Origin: FEN-1297 sp963834015
GTDB lineage: Bacteria > Bacteroidota > Ignavibacteria > Ignavibacteriales > Ignavibacteriaceae
Direction: 5' to 3'
DNA: 64,000 bases
Assembly: GCA_963834015.1 (NCBI GenBank)
Contig: CAWIAG010000002.1
Span: 620,001 to 684,000, forward strand
The notes under the pieces were generated by a model, which was given only the letters and a program-made list of their open reading frames with translations, had not been told where the DNA came from and searched no databases. A program made the translations under genes and the position numbers. Below, one piece after another: positions 54,234-62,834 of this stretch (the stretch's first letter is position 1; each line of letters opens with the position of its first letter).

Positions 54234-54422
54234 TTAATTTCTTTTATAAGTTAAGGCATCAAGAACTGACCACAAATGTATAACCCAACCGAGCAGAAAA
54301 AACCACAATATTCCGGCAATTATAAGCATAATTAAAGCTTTGACGAATCTTCCCTGGAGGAGTTGTCCAAGCCCGGGAATTAAGAAGCTTGCCAGTGCAG
54401 CAATTACATTTTTACCCAGCAT
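54234..54422 (-). CDS. Small membrane protein with PGLGQ motif
   Basis: 62 residues with two hydrophobic helices (about 5-18 and 27-50) and a LASFLIPGLGQLLQGRFVKAL motif like that in TM2/DUF-type small membrane proteins. A short basic tail ends TYKRN. No signal peptide cleavage site. It follows coaD by nine bases on the same strand. Function unknown. Confidence 0.65.
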   Translation of the reverse strand: MLGKNVIAALASFLIPGLGQLLQGRFVKALIMLIIAGILWFFLLGWVIHLWSVLDALTYKRN

Positions 54423-54431
54423 AAAGCCCCA

Positions 54432-54911
54432 TTATATTAAAAATTTAGATTCGAGTTTTTCAACAACAACAGCCGGGACAAACTCACTAACATTGCTTTT
54501 TAAGCTAGCCAGGTTTCGTACTATTGAAGAATTCAGGTAAGTATATTTTTCATGCGGCATTAAAAATATAGTAGTAAGGTCACCGGCAAGTTTCCGGTTC
54601 ATTAATGCCATCTGAAATTCATATTCAAAATCACTTAAGGCTCTTAGTCCTCTTATAATTCCTACGGCACCAACTTCATGTGCATGATCAACTACCAGCC
54701 CGTCAAAGGAATCTACACTTACATTTTCAAACCCTGTAAGACTTTTTTTCAGCATATATACTCTTTCATCCAGAGTAAACAAAGGAGTCTTGGCGGGATT
54801 TATTGCTACAGTTACAACTACTCCATCAAACAATTCCCTTGCCCTGCTGATTATATCAATATGTCCATTGGTAACAGGGTCAAAAGTTCCTGGGTAGATT
54901 ACTTTACGCAT
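54432..54911 (-). CDS. coaD: Phosphopantetheine adenylyltransferase
   Basis: Penultimate CoA step. 159 residues, full length. VIYPGTFDPVTNGHIDIISRA holds the nucleotidyltransferase HxGH-like motif (as TNGH). RGLRALSDFEYEFQMALMNR is the pantetheine side, and YLNSSIVRNLASLKSNVSEF is the ISSTxVR-like element. It is 131 bases downstream of rsmD, both on the minus strand. Confidence 0.95.
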   Translation of the reverse strand: MRKVIYPGTFDPVTNGHIDIISRARELFDGVVVTVAINPAKTPLFTLDERVYMLKKSLTGFENVSVDSFDGLVVDHAHEVGAVGIIRGLRALSDFEYEFQMALMNRKLAGDLTTIFLMPHEKYTYLNSSIVRNLASLKSNVSEFVPAVVVEKLESKFLI

Positions 54912-55042
54912 AATATTACCTGAAAAATAATTTTGTTGAGTTTATTAGATAAAAGTAATGAAAAAAGTTTTATAAGTCAGGTCATGAATTTATAAATTTA
55001 ATTTTTTAGAACAGGATTAATTATTAAAAATATGGATATATT

Positions 55043-55606
55043 CTATTCATTTGTTATCGGTAAAATCTTATACAAACACGTATCACCAATTAATTTAAAC
55101 GGCTCTATGCCAAGATTCTCAATATCTTTTTCTTTTGTCTGCTTTGAGCGTTCAATTACAAAAATTCCATCAGAAGTAAGAAATTTATTCAGGAGAAGAT
55201 TTTTTACTACAGTGTAAATGTCATCTTTGAAAAATGGCGGATCGGCAAGTATAAGCTCAAACTGTTGTTTGGGCGGGATTGTTGAAAATTTAACGGCTTC
55301 AATTTTATGTATTTCACATTGGTTTCCGGCATTCAGGGATTTAATATTATCTTCAAGATTTTTATAGATGGTAATATTCTTTTCTACAAATGCAACTTTG
55401 GCTGCACCCCGGCTAAGGCACTCAAAACCCAGTGAGCCGGAACCGGCATAAACATCCAAAATATTTATACCATCAAAATCAATAATATTATTAAGGAGAT
55501 TAAATAGTGTTTCACGTACTCGGTCAGTAGTAGGGCGTATGTGGTCTGATTTGGGAACGTTTATCAGTCTCCCCTTTAACTCACCCGAAATAATACGCAT
55601 TCTCAT
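55043..55606 (-). CDS. rsmD: 16S rRNA (guanine-966-N2) methyltransferase
   Basis: 187 residues. RIISGELKGRLINVPKSDHIRPTTDRVRETLFNLL is the family N-terminus (shown here as separate parts, ISGELKGR and RPTTDRVRETLFNLL). Motif I is LDVYAGSGSLGFECLSRGA, and catalytic motif IV is LILADPPF. Methylates G966 of small-subunit rRNA. The start may be either of two nearby ATGs (55606 or 55600). It is next to coaD, a common pairing. Confidence 0.93.
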   Translation of the reverse strand: MRMRIISGELKGRLINVPKSDHIRPTTDRVRETLFNLLNNIIDFDGINILDVYAGSGSLGFECLSRGAAKVAFVEKNITIYKNLEDNIKSLNAGNQCEIHKIEAVKFSTIPPKQQFELILADPPFFKDDIYTVVKNLLLNKFLTSDGIFVIERSKQTKEKDIENLGIEPFKLIGDTCLYKILPITNE

Positions 55607-55654
55607 AAAATTATTTTTGTTTTTATTCCAAGGAAGAAATCAATTGTTTGTAAC

Positions 55655-56617
55655 TTAAGCTAGCCTGTAAGCAATACCGGCAGCAGGCGAAAAGCAATTA
55701 TTCTTTTCCAAATAAAATTTATTTGTAAATAACTCGGAATTGGGTGTGATCTTTTCAAAAGGATTAAAGTGTATAAGATCAATTCCCAAGGTTTTGCTTA
55801 AAGTATTGATTATAGTTTCTGAAATTTCTTCTCCTGATATAAAAGCATTATCAATAGCGTTCTTGTCTATTTTGTGAAAATGTTCAAGGGTTGTCCATTC
55901 CTCGATCTGAAAGGATTGATTTGGCATGATTTCATTTAACAACAGGGACGGAATTTCACCGGCATCGTTTAATGGAATTACTTTAAAATAAATTAGTTTT
56001 CCATCCAACGAGTATATTAATGACAGAAATTTATTAGTTATAAAAATGCTCATTGTTAATCCTCTTGCAGAAGAAGGATAGCTTGCAGCAAGTGCTCTTT
56101 CTGAGGCAGTATGAATATTATCAATAAACTTCAATTTAAGGCTGTTAGCCTTGCAGAAATTATGTATCATCTGCAAGTACTTGCGTTGAATAGCAATAGC
56201 GATCATCGTATTTTCGGTAATCAGATTATTTTTTTCAACTTCTATATATTGTATAACAATATCTTTTGTAGAAACATAAGGGTATAAAACTGATAACTCC
56301 CAGGTAAATTCCTCAATAAGATCCTGATGAAGCAGCGTATTATCGTAAGGTACCTGCATTATATGGAACAATTCAAACGGCAGAGCAAAAGATGCAAATG
56401 AACTTTTTAATGGCCTCTTAATAATAATTTCATTAAATGCCCCCTGCAATAATGAATCAATTTTAGTTTCCTTGTCCGTCTCCAAATTAATAGGTTCATT
56501 AAAGTAAGCTTCATCAATTTTATCTAAAATAAATTGCTTGTCTTTATAAATAATCTCAACAAGTTGAAGTTTTGATCCTGAAATTGTAAAGCCTATATGA
56601 TTTTCAAATCCTGCCAT
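55655..56617 (-). CDS. PilM-like actin-fold protein
   Basis: 320 residues resembling the cytosolic pilus-assembly protein PilM and related GspL-type ASKHA folds: an N-terminal IGFTISGSKLQLVEI strand pair, ASFALPFELFHIMQVPYD, LIEEFTWELSVLYPYVSTKD and a C-terminal LIHFNPFEKI. The normal ATP motifs are weak, so binding of nucleotide is uncertain. Its usual partners PilN, PilO, PilP and PilQ are not seen here. A comEA-like gene lies 146 bases upstream. Identity is inferred from pattern, not from a search; it could be a Bacteroidota DUF3822-type relative. Confidence 0.55.
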   Translation of the reverse strand: MAGFENHIGFTISGSKLQLVEIIYKDKQFILDKIDEAYFNEPINLETDKETKIDSLLQGAFNEIIIKRPLKSSFASFALPFELFHIMQVPYDNTLLHQDLIEEFTWELSVLYPYVSTKDIVIQYIEVEKNNLITENTMIAIAIQRKYLQMIHNFCKANSLKLKFIDNIHTASERALAASYPSSARGLTMSIFITNKFLSLIYSLDGKLIYFKVIPLNDAGEIPSLLLNEIMPNQSFQIEEWTTLEHFHKIDKNAIDNAFISGEEISETIINTLSKTLGIDLIHFNPFEKITPNSELFTNKFYLEKNNCFSPAAGIAYRLA

Positions 56618-56762
56618 TGCATGCCTGTAAAAGATTTTAGTCCACTATTGTTAACAATCCCGTCATATTATATATGTACAAAAAAAATATTTTTAATACT
56701 GCAATTATTTATTTCAATTCTATTTTACTTTCTCTAAAATATTATTTACATAAAATATTCTA

Positions 56763-57248
56763 TTATTTAATATAAGCGTACTTTTTGATTATAGCCAATC
56801 TTTTTTCGCCAATATTTTTTACTCTTAATAGTTCATCAAAATTATTAATTTTGCCCAGTTTTTTACGAAGTTCAATTATCCCTTCAGCAGTCTTCTTTCC
56901 CACATTAGGAACAGTTGTAAGCGCTTCAAGATCGGCATGATTTAAGTCAATACTCTTTTCTGAAGCAATAATTTTAGTCGAAAAATTTTTGAAATTATTT
57001 TTATTAAGTTCTAAAACGTAGTCTTTGTTCCCCTCCAAATGAATACTCACCAGAGAATCCTTTTCCATGCCGGAACTGATGAAAGTGCTGTCTTCTTTAG
57101 AATAATCAAATTTTTTGAAAGATGTTAGTCCATTACCGATGAAAATATTTTTATAGCTAAATCCGGCAGCAAAGGTAATAAAAAGAAAAATTGTAACTCT
57201 AAGTTCAGTTTGAGTGAATCCAATCTTCTCCGCCAATTTTTTAATCAT
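56763..57248 (-). CDS. ComEA-like helix-hairpin-helix protein
   Basis: 161 residues: a basic N-terminus, one membrane helix at about 17-34, and a C-terminal pair of helix-hairpin-helix motifs (LNHADLEALTTVPNVGKKTA and NFDELLRVKNIGEKRLAIIK). ComEA-type proteins bind incoming DNA at the membrane. It lies between dnaJ and the PilM-like gene; comF is 34 kb away. A competence role is plausible but not proved. Confidence 0.8.
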   Translation of the reverse strand: MIKKLAEKIGFTQTELRVTIFLFITFAAGFSYKNIFIGNGLTSFKKFDYSKEDSTFISSGMEKDSLVSIHLEGNKDYVLELNKNNFKNFSTKIIASEKSIDLNHADLEALTTVPNVGKKTAEGIIELRKKLGKINNFDELLRVKNIGEKRLAIIKKYAYIK

Positions 57249-57285
57249 TTAATATAGGCTTTAAAAATTATTTATTAAATCAGTA

Positions 57286-58434
57286 TCACGAATTAAATCT
57301 TCTGAAAAAATTATTTTCATCTGAATTGGGGGATTTTTTAAAGTTCTGTAATTCTGAAAGCTCTTTCAGCAGCTCTTTTTCTTTCGTATTAACTTTCTTC
57401 GGTATTTCAACGTTAACCCGCACAAGCTGATCGCCGTGTCCTGACTGGTTAAGATGTTTTATTCCTTTATCACGCATTTTTAATAATTTCCCGGGTTGTG
57501 TTCCGGCTTCAATTTTAATAATTGCTTTTCCATTCAATGTTGGCACCTCAACTTCTGCACCTACTACAGCCGTTGGAAAACTGATAAATAAATCATAAAC
57601 TATATCGTCACCTTCCCTAATAAAATACTGATGCGGAATTTCCTGAAAAACAGCTATTATATCCCCGGAAGGTCCTCCGCGCTTGCCTGAATTTCCTTCG
57701 CCTCTAAGCGTCATATAACTAGCTTCGTGTACTCCGGCAGGAACATTTATTGTAAGATTTACTTCTTCATTTGTTCTGCCATCCCCCATACATTTTTTAC
57801 AGGGTTTTTCAACTACTGTTCCCTCTCCGTTGCAATTGCTGCAGGCACTAATATTAACAAACTGTCCGAATACGGAGCGAGATACAGTTTTTACTTCCCC
57901 GCTGCCATGGCAGACAGGGCAAGCTTTTGTTGCTGTTCCAGCCTCAGCGCCTGTACCATTGCATTGGGTGCATTTAACTAATTTCTTTATCTTAATTTTC
58001 TTAGAAACACCTGCTGCTATTTCTTCCAAGGTAAGTTTAAGAGTAACTTTGAGATCGGAACCAGGAGCACCTGAAGCTCGTCTCCCGCTTTGTGTACGCT
58101 GGTTTCCTCCTAAAAAGTCATCAAAGATTGATCCCCCGCCGAATATATCAGAGAAGTGGGAGAAAATATCATTGATATCCGAAAAGCCCTGAGAGCCGTA
58201 ACCACTGCCGCGCATACCTTCATGACCAAAGCGGTCGTACTGAGATCTTTTATTATCATCGTTTAATACTTCGTAAGCTTCCGCCGCTTCCTTGAATTTT
58301 TCCTCAGAATCTTTATCATCTGGGTTCCTATCCGGGTGATACATCATAGCTAACTTCCTGTATGCTTTTTTCAGATCGTCTTTAGTTGCATTTTTGTTAA
58401 CACCTAAGATTTCATAATAATCCCTTTTTGCCAT
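57286..58434 (-). CDS. dnaJ: Chaperone DnaJ
   Basis: 382 residues with all parts of a type I DnaJ: J domain with HPD at 33-35 (MYHPDRNPDDK), a Gly/Phe-rich region (about 72-120), four CxxCxGxG zinc repeats (CTQCNGTG, CPVCHGSG, CSNCNGEG, CKKCMGDG), and the C-terminal substrate domain. It works with DnaK and GrpE; dnaK itself is not in the window. It lies 5 bases after grpE, making hrcA-grpE-dnaJ one unit. Confidence 0.97.
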   Translation of the reverse strand: MAKRDYYEILGVNKNATKDDLKKAYRKLAMMYHPDRNPDDKDSEEKFKEAAEAYEVLNDDNKRSQYDRFGHEGMRGSGYGSQGFSDINDIFSHFSDIFGGGSIFDDFLGGNQRTQSGRRASGAPGSDLKVTLKLTLEEIAAGVSKKIKIKKLVKCTQCNGTGAEAGTATKACPVCHGSGEVKTVSRSVFGQFVNISACSNCNGEGTVVEKPCKKCMGDGRTNEEVNLTINVPAGVHEASYMTLRGEGNSGKRGGPSGDIIAVFQEIPHQYFIREGDDIVYDLFISFPTAVVGAEVEVPTLNGKAIIKIEAGTQPGKLLKMRDKGIKHLNQSGHGDQLVRVNVEIPKKVNTKEKELLKELSELQNFKKSPNSDENNFFRRFNS

Positions 58435-58439
58435 ATATT

Positions 58440-59078
58440 CTATATATCCTCACGGTTAGATTTGCTGCTTAAATTATCATGAGCCTGTTCTGAATTGTCT
58501 GCACTAACAATTACTTTTGTATGCCTGATAACCCGGTCTTTATATATATAACCTTTTTCAACTTCATCAAGGACAGTATGCGGTTCAACGCCATCAGCTT
58601 TTTTTTGCATAATTGCTTCGTGAAAATGAACATCGAATGGCTTACCTATAGATTCTATTTTCTTCACTCCCTGTTCATCAAGCACCTTAATTAATTTTTC
58701 ATATACAAGTTTAATCCCCTGCTTCAGTGAATCAAAGTCCCTGGTATTATCTATATGTTGAAGAGATCTTTCAAAATCATCCACTATTGGCAAGAGTTTA
58801 ATGATAAAAGATTCGGCAGCGTACTTTAATAAATTCAACTGATCATTCTCAGTTCTGCGTTTATAGTTTTCAAACTCAGCAGCTTTTCTTAATAATTTAT
58901 CTTTATATTCCGCAGCTTCTTTTTCAAGTTGTTCGATTTTTGTTTTTGCCAGACTCAGTTCTTCATTTAATTTAGCATCTTTATTCGATTCGGGTGATTT
59001 TGTCTCTCCAACTCTTTCAATCTTTATTTCATTTGAAAGATCATCATGATTAATATTATCATTTTTGTCTTTCTTCAT
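58440..59078 (-). CDS. grpE: Nucleotide exchange factor GrpE
   Basis: 212 residues: a disordered acidic/basic N-terminus, a long helix (ELSLAKTKIEQLEKEAAEYK, then RRTENDQLNLLKYAAESFI), and a C-terminal beta wing with FDVHFHEAIMQKKADG and GYIYKDRVIRHTKVIVS. Releases ADP from DnaK. AGGAG stands ahead of the ATG. It follows hrcA by 15 bases. Confidence 0.96.
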   Translation of the reverse strand: MKKDKNDNINHDDLSNEIKIERVGETKSPESNKDAKLNEELSLAKTKIEQLEKEAAEYKDKLLRKAAEFENYKRRTENDQLNLLKYAAESFIIKLLPIVDDFERSLQHIDNTRDFDSLKQGIKLVYEKLIKVLDEQGVKKIESIGKPFDVHFHEAIMQKKADGVEPHTVLDEVEKGYIYKDRVIRHTKVIVSADNSEQAHDNLSSKSNREDI

Positions 59079-59093
59079 AGCAATGGGCTCCTT

Positions 59094-60146
59094 TTATTTA
59101 GGGTTAGTATTTGTCAAAACTTCAGATAACATTTTAGCCATATAATCTACGATAGCTACAATTTTCGAATATTCCATCCTTTTCGGACCTATAATTCCAA
59201 GTGTACCTGAAATATCGCCAAGTTTATAATCTTTACTTACAAAACTGTATTCCTGAAGTTCTTCTATTTGATTTTCGCTTCCAATGGAAATAAATACCTG
59301 GTCAGGTGCAGCGTCATTGGATTTTTCCAAAATATGAATGATTATGTCTTTATCTTCAATTAATTCAATAACACTTTGAAATTTTATCGGATCCTCAAAC
59401 TCCGGCTGCTTTATAACATTTTTTGCACCTGTAATTACAAGCTTTTCGGTTTGTTTTATATCCGTAAAAATTTTATCTACCGAATCAACGAAAACTCTAA
59501 TAACGGGTTTTTGATCTTCTTCAATGTCTTTAAATCTTTCAGCAAAAGTAGATTTTATATCACTAAATGTTAAACCACAAAGTTTTTCATTCAGCAGGTT
59601 TTGAACAGAATCTATAAGATTTGGTTTTATATTAGACGAAAGTTCAAGTGTTATGGTTTTTACCAGTCCGGATTTTATGCTTATAATTACAAGAATTCTT
59701 GTTGAGGAAAGTGAAACAATCTGTAGCTTTTCAAGGATGCCCGTTTCAAGTTTTGGATAAGATACGCATGCAAGCTGGTGTGTTATATTGCTTAAAACTA
59801 ATGATGTGATCCTAAAAAGTTCGTCGGTATCTACTGCATTTGCATCCAAATTCTTATTGATCATCCCTTTTTCTAATTGATGAAGTTCAGGAATGTCCAT
59901 AAGTGAGTCAACATAAAACCTGTAGCCTTTATCGGTCGGAATTCTGCCGGCGGAAGTATGCGGATGATCAATAAAACCGGAATCTTCCAGATCAGACATT
60001 ATATTTCTCACCGAAGCAGGTGATAAACCTATGTCAAATCTCTTCGTTATATTCCGTGAGCCTACCGGTGAAGCAGTTAATATAAACTGCTGAATAATAT
60101 GTCGAAGAATATTTTTTTCCCGTTCATTTAGTTCTTCGTTCAGCAT
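59094..60146 (-). CDS. hrcA: Heat-inducible transcription repressor HrcA
   Basis: About 350 residues from ATG 60146 (the frame opens earlier at 60176, but MLNEELNEREKNILRHIIQQ is the family start). A winged helix (GSRNITKRFDIGLSPASVRN) is followed by SGFIDHPHTSAGRIPTDKGY, then the dimer domain ending GTLGIIGPKRMEYSKIVAIV. HrcA normally binds CIRCE (TTAGCACTC, nine bases, GAGTGCTAA). I find no CIRCE upstream of hrcA here. A TATAAT lies just ahead of the start (60161-60156). Confidence 0.94.
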   Translation of the reverse strand: MLNEELNEREKNILRHIIQQFILTASPVGSRNITKRFDIGLSPASVRNIMSDLEDSGFIDHPHTSAGRIPTDKGYRFYVDSLMDIPELHQLEKGMINKNLDANAVDTDELFRITSLVLSNITHQLACVSYPKLETGILEKLQIVSLSSTRILVIISIKSGLVKTITLELSSNIKPNLIDSVQNLLNEKLCGLTFSDIKSTFAERFKDIEEDQKPVIRVFVDSVDKIFTDIKQTEKLVITGAKNVIKQPEFEDPIKFQSVIELIEDKDIIIHILEKSNDAAPDQVFISIGSENQIEELQEYSFVSKDYKLGDISGTLGIIGPKRMEYSKIVAIVDYMAKMLSEVLTNTNPK

Positions 60147-60506
60147 GATGCAAAAATTATAAATTTTAATTAACAAAGATACTAAATTTTAAAGAATATT
60201 TGATTTGATATCAATGACAATCTGTTAAACGACAAAATTGGGTGTACTTATAAAGAATCTGAAAATGTTTTTAATAAAATTGCATAATTATAAGGCTATT
60301 GTGTGATTTATCTTATTTTTCTTATTTTTTATTGTTTCGTTCTGCATAATTTAAAATTTTATTTGTTAATTTTGTATATAAAATTTTCGTCATTCCGTTA
60401 GAGCGGTTCAAATCATAACTAACAAATCGGAATAATTATGGCATACTGAATAAAATTCAGGAGGAAAATTTATATGTATAATATAATAATTTAAGGACTC
60501 AATAAG
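60147..60506. other. Intergenic region with a minicistron before the aminotransferase
   Basis: 360 bases between divergent hrcA and the aminotransferase. At 60474-60494 a six-codon ORF (MYNIII, then TAA) stands behind a perfect AGGAGG (about 60459-60464). Its TAA overlaps the AAGGA that precedes the aminotransferase TTG. No CIRCE, tRNA or terminator seen. Confidence 0.6.
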
Positions 60507-61703
60507 TTGAATGGATACTCTGAATTGATTTCGTCTATCGAAGAGAGCAGAACAATGGCAATTTCTTCCCTTGTAAAGAAGTTGACGTCGGAAGGTAAAA
60601 ATGTATTAAGTTTTAGTGCCGGCGAACCGGATTTTCCAACACCGGAATTTATAAAACAGGCTGCAATTAAAGCTATTAATGAAAATTTTACACGTTACAC
60701 AGCCAATGAAGGATATGCCCCTTTGATTAATGCTATAATTCAAAAATTTGCAAAAGAAAATGGTCTTGATTTTAAACCGCAGAATATTTTAGTATCTGCC
60801 GGCGCAAAGCATTCGATCTATAACTTAATGATGGCGCTTTGCAACCCGGGTGATGAAGTTATCTTCCAGTCTCCCTACTGGGTTAGTTACCCTGAAATGG
60901 TTAAACTTGCACAAAGCATATCTGTAATTATTAATGCAGAAGCCGAGCAAGAATATAAAATTACTCCAGCACAACTTGAAAAAGCAATCACTCTAAAAAC
61001 CAAAATATTTTTATTTAATACTCCTTCCAATCCTACTGGATCAGTATACAGCAAAGATGAGATTCTTGCATTGGCTGAAGTTCTAAAAAATAAGGAACAT
61101 ATCTATATTGTTTCGGATGAAATATATGAAAAGATTGTGTTTGACGGCGAAAAGCACTTTAGTATAGGTTGTATTGATTATCTGAAAGACAGAACTATTA
61201 CTATAAATGGTGTAAGCAAAGCATATGCTATGACAGGGTGGCGTATCGGATATGCAGCCGGGGATGAAGGCGTTATTAAACTGGCAAGAAATCTTCAAAG
61301 CCATTCTACTTCAAATGCGGCATCAATTTCGCAGGCAGCGGCTCTTGCTGCATTGACACAAGAGTCAGATGAAATTGAAGATATGGTTACAAAGTTTAAG
61401 GAGAGGAGGGATTTTATTTACAAAGCGTTGAATAAAGTCAATGGAGTTAAATGTCCGCTTCCTAAGGGTGCATTCTATGTATTTTATGACGTTAGCAGTT
61501 ATTATGGGACAAAAGTTAACGGATACCAGATTAATGACTCATCTTCTTTCTGTAATTACCTACTGACTGAAGAAAATGTTGGGTTGGTTCCGGGCATCGC
61601 TTTCGGGAACGATAAATGCGTAAGAATGTCATATGCCTGCTCTTTTGAAGAATTAACAGATGGGCTTGAGAGAATAACACGAGCATTATCTAAATTGCAC
61701 TAA
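60507..61703 (+). CDS. Aspartate-type aminotransferase (class I/II)
   Basis: 398 residues, PLP fold type I, subgroup I-gamma (aspartate or aromatic/prephenate aminotransferase). FSAGEPDFPTPEFIK and RYTANEGYAPL open the fold; FNTPSNPTGSVYS and IVSDEIYEKIVFDG bind the cofactor. Lys238 forms the Schiff base in NGVSKAYAMTGWRIGYA. The C-terminal FGNDKCVRMSYACS holds the carboxylate Arg. The start is TTG at 60507, supported by AAGGA ahead and by the family N-terminus. The substrate could be aspartate, prephenate or both. aroE lies next to it, convergent. Confidence 0.9.
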   Translation: MNGYSELISSIEESRTMAISSLVKKLTSEGKNVLSFSAGEPDFPTPEFIKQAAIKAINENFTRYTANEGYAPLINAIIQKFAKENGLDFKPQNILVSAGAKHSIYNLMMALCNPGDEVIFQSPYWVSYPEMVKLAQSISVIINAEAEQEYKITPAQLEKAITLKTKIFLFNTPSNPTGSVYSKDEILALAEVLKNKEHIYIVSDEIYEKIVFDGEKHFSIGCIDYLKDRTITINGVSKAYAMTGWRIGYAAGDEGVIKLARNLQSHSTSNAASISQAAALAALTQESDEIEDMVTKFKERRDFIYKALNKVNGVKCPLPKGAFYVFYDVSSYYGTKVNGYQINDSSSFCNYLLTEENVGLVPGIAFGNDKCVRMSYACSFEELTDGLERITRALSKLH

Positions 61704-61761
61704 GATAATCGGTTATAAGGCGCTAGAATTAGCAACCAGAATTTTAAATACTTAGTAATTA

Positions 61762-62634
61762 TTATCCCTTTATATAAAGTTGAAGAGTTTTATGAACCTC
61801 TTCTACGGGCATTTCTTCTCCCGTCCACATTTCAAATGATTTTGCCGCCTGGTGCACGAGCATTTTTAATCCGTCCAGAACTGTAGCACCTTCCGATGAG
61901 GCTGTTTTTAATAGCTGTGTCAATGGCGGGTTATAAACAAGATCAAAAACAATTTGTCCTTTTGTAAATGAGTTGTTCAAACTTGTAATTGTATCATCTG
62001 ATTCCGGGAACATGCCTACAGATGTTGCATTAATTATAAGTTTGGAATTTCTGAATACATCTATCAACTCAGGCGGGAAGAGTTCTCTGGTTTTGAAAGA
62101 GTTATATTTCATTTTATCAACAAAATAATTTTTCAGTGTTTCCGCACGTTGTTCCGTTCTATTAATCAGATAAATCGTTGATGGTTTAAAATACCGGATC
62201 AGTGTGTAAATAACCGCACGCGCAGCACCGCCGGCACCTACTATACTGACTTCATTGCCGGATATTTCTTCCTTAAAAGGGATTAACGTTTCATATACAC
62301 CATTTACATCGGTGTTATAACCGTTAAGTTTACCTAAATCGTTAACCACAGTATTTACTGCGCCTATAATTGAAGCTTCTTCAGAAACATTATTCATATA
62401 CTGGGTTATATTTTCTTTGTGAGGAATAGTAATATTAAACCCTTTTATCCCGAGTGCTATCATTCCTTTAAGCGCAGTTTTTAAATTTACAGTAGGAACA
62501 TCAAACGGTAAAAAAATGTAATCAAGTTCCTTTAATTGGAAAGCTACGTTGTGAATTAAAGGCGAATATGAATGCTTTATAGGATGTCCTATAAGCCCTG
62601 TTAATTTTGTATTCAAATGATAAGAATCTTTCAT
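61762..62634 (-). CDS. aroE: Shikimate dehydrogenase
   Basis: NADPH-dependent, fourth shikimate step. 290 residues. GLIGHPIKHSYSPLIHN holds the shikimate Ser pair. FNITIPHKENI has the catalytic Lys, NGYNTDVNGV the catalytic Asp, and VSIVGAGGAARAVIYTLIR is the Rossmann loop with YLINRTEQRAE for the NADP. It lies 28 kb from the trp operon. It and the aminotransferase gene converge, 58 bases apart. Confidence 0.94.
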   Translation of the reverse strand: MKDSYHLNTKLTGLIGHPIKHSYSPLIHNVAFQLKELDYIFLPFDVPTVNLKTALKGMIALGIKGFNITIPHKENITQYMNNVSEEASIIGAVNTVVNDLGKLNGYNTDVNGVYETLIPFKEEISGNEVSIVGAGGAARAVIYTLIRYFKPSTIYLINRTEQRAETLKNYFVDKMKYNSFKTRELFPPELIDVFRNSKLIINATSVGMFPESDDTITSLNNSFTKGQIVFDLVYNPPLTQLLKTASSEGATVLDGLKMLVHQAAKSFEMWTGEEMPVEEVHKTLQLYIKG

Positions 62635-62834
62635 TTCAGCTAAAAGTAATTAATTAATCGCATTCTAAATTTGGATGGTATAGTAAATTAAAAAAATAAA
62701 TAAAGCAAAAATTATAATTCATTTCAAGCACGCCATCCTGTTAATTGCACAGTTAGAAGGAAATGCCTACACTTCTCCCCCATAATGGCACTAATTAGAG
62801 GAGTAGTTGTCAGCACTTAATGAATTTAAGAACT

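Noticed and set aside
60147..60506. CIRCE operator
   Set aside because: No TTAGCACTC or GAGTGCTAA-like inverted repeat seen.
62635..62834. Possible small RNA between aroE and the TPR gene
   Set aside because: Slightly less AT-rich than the other gaps, but no stable hairpin plus T-tract or family match could be made out.
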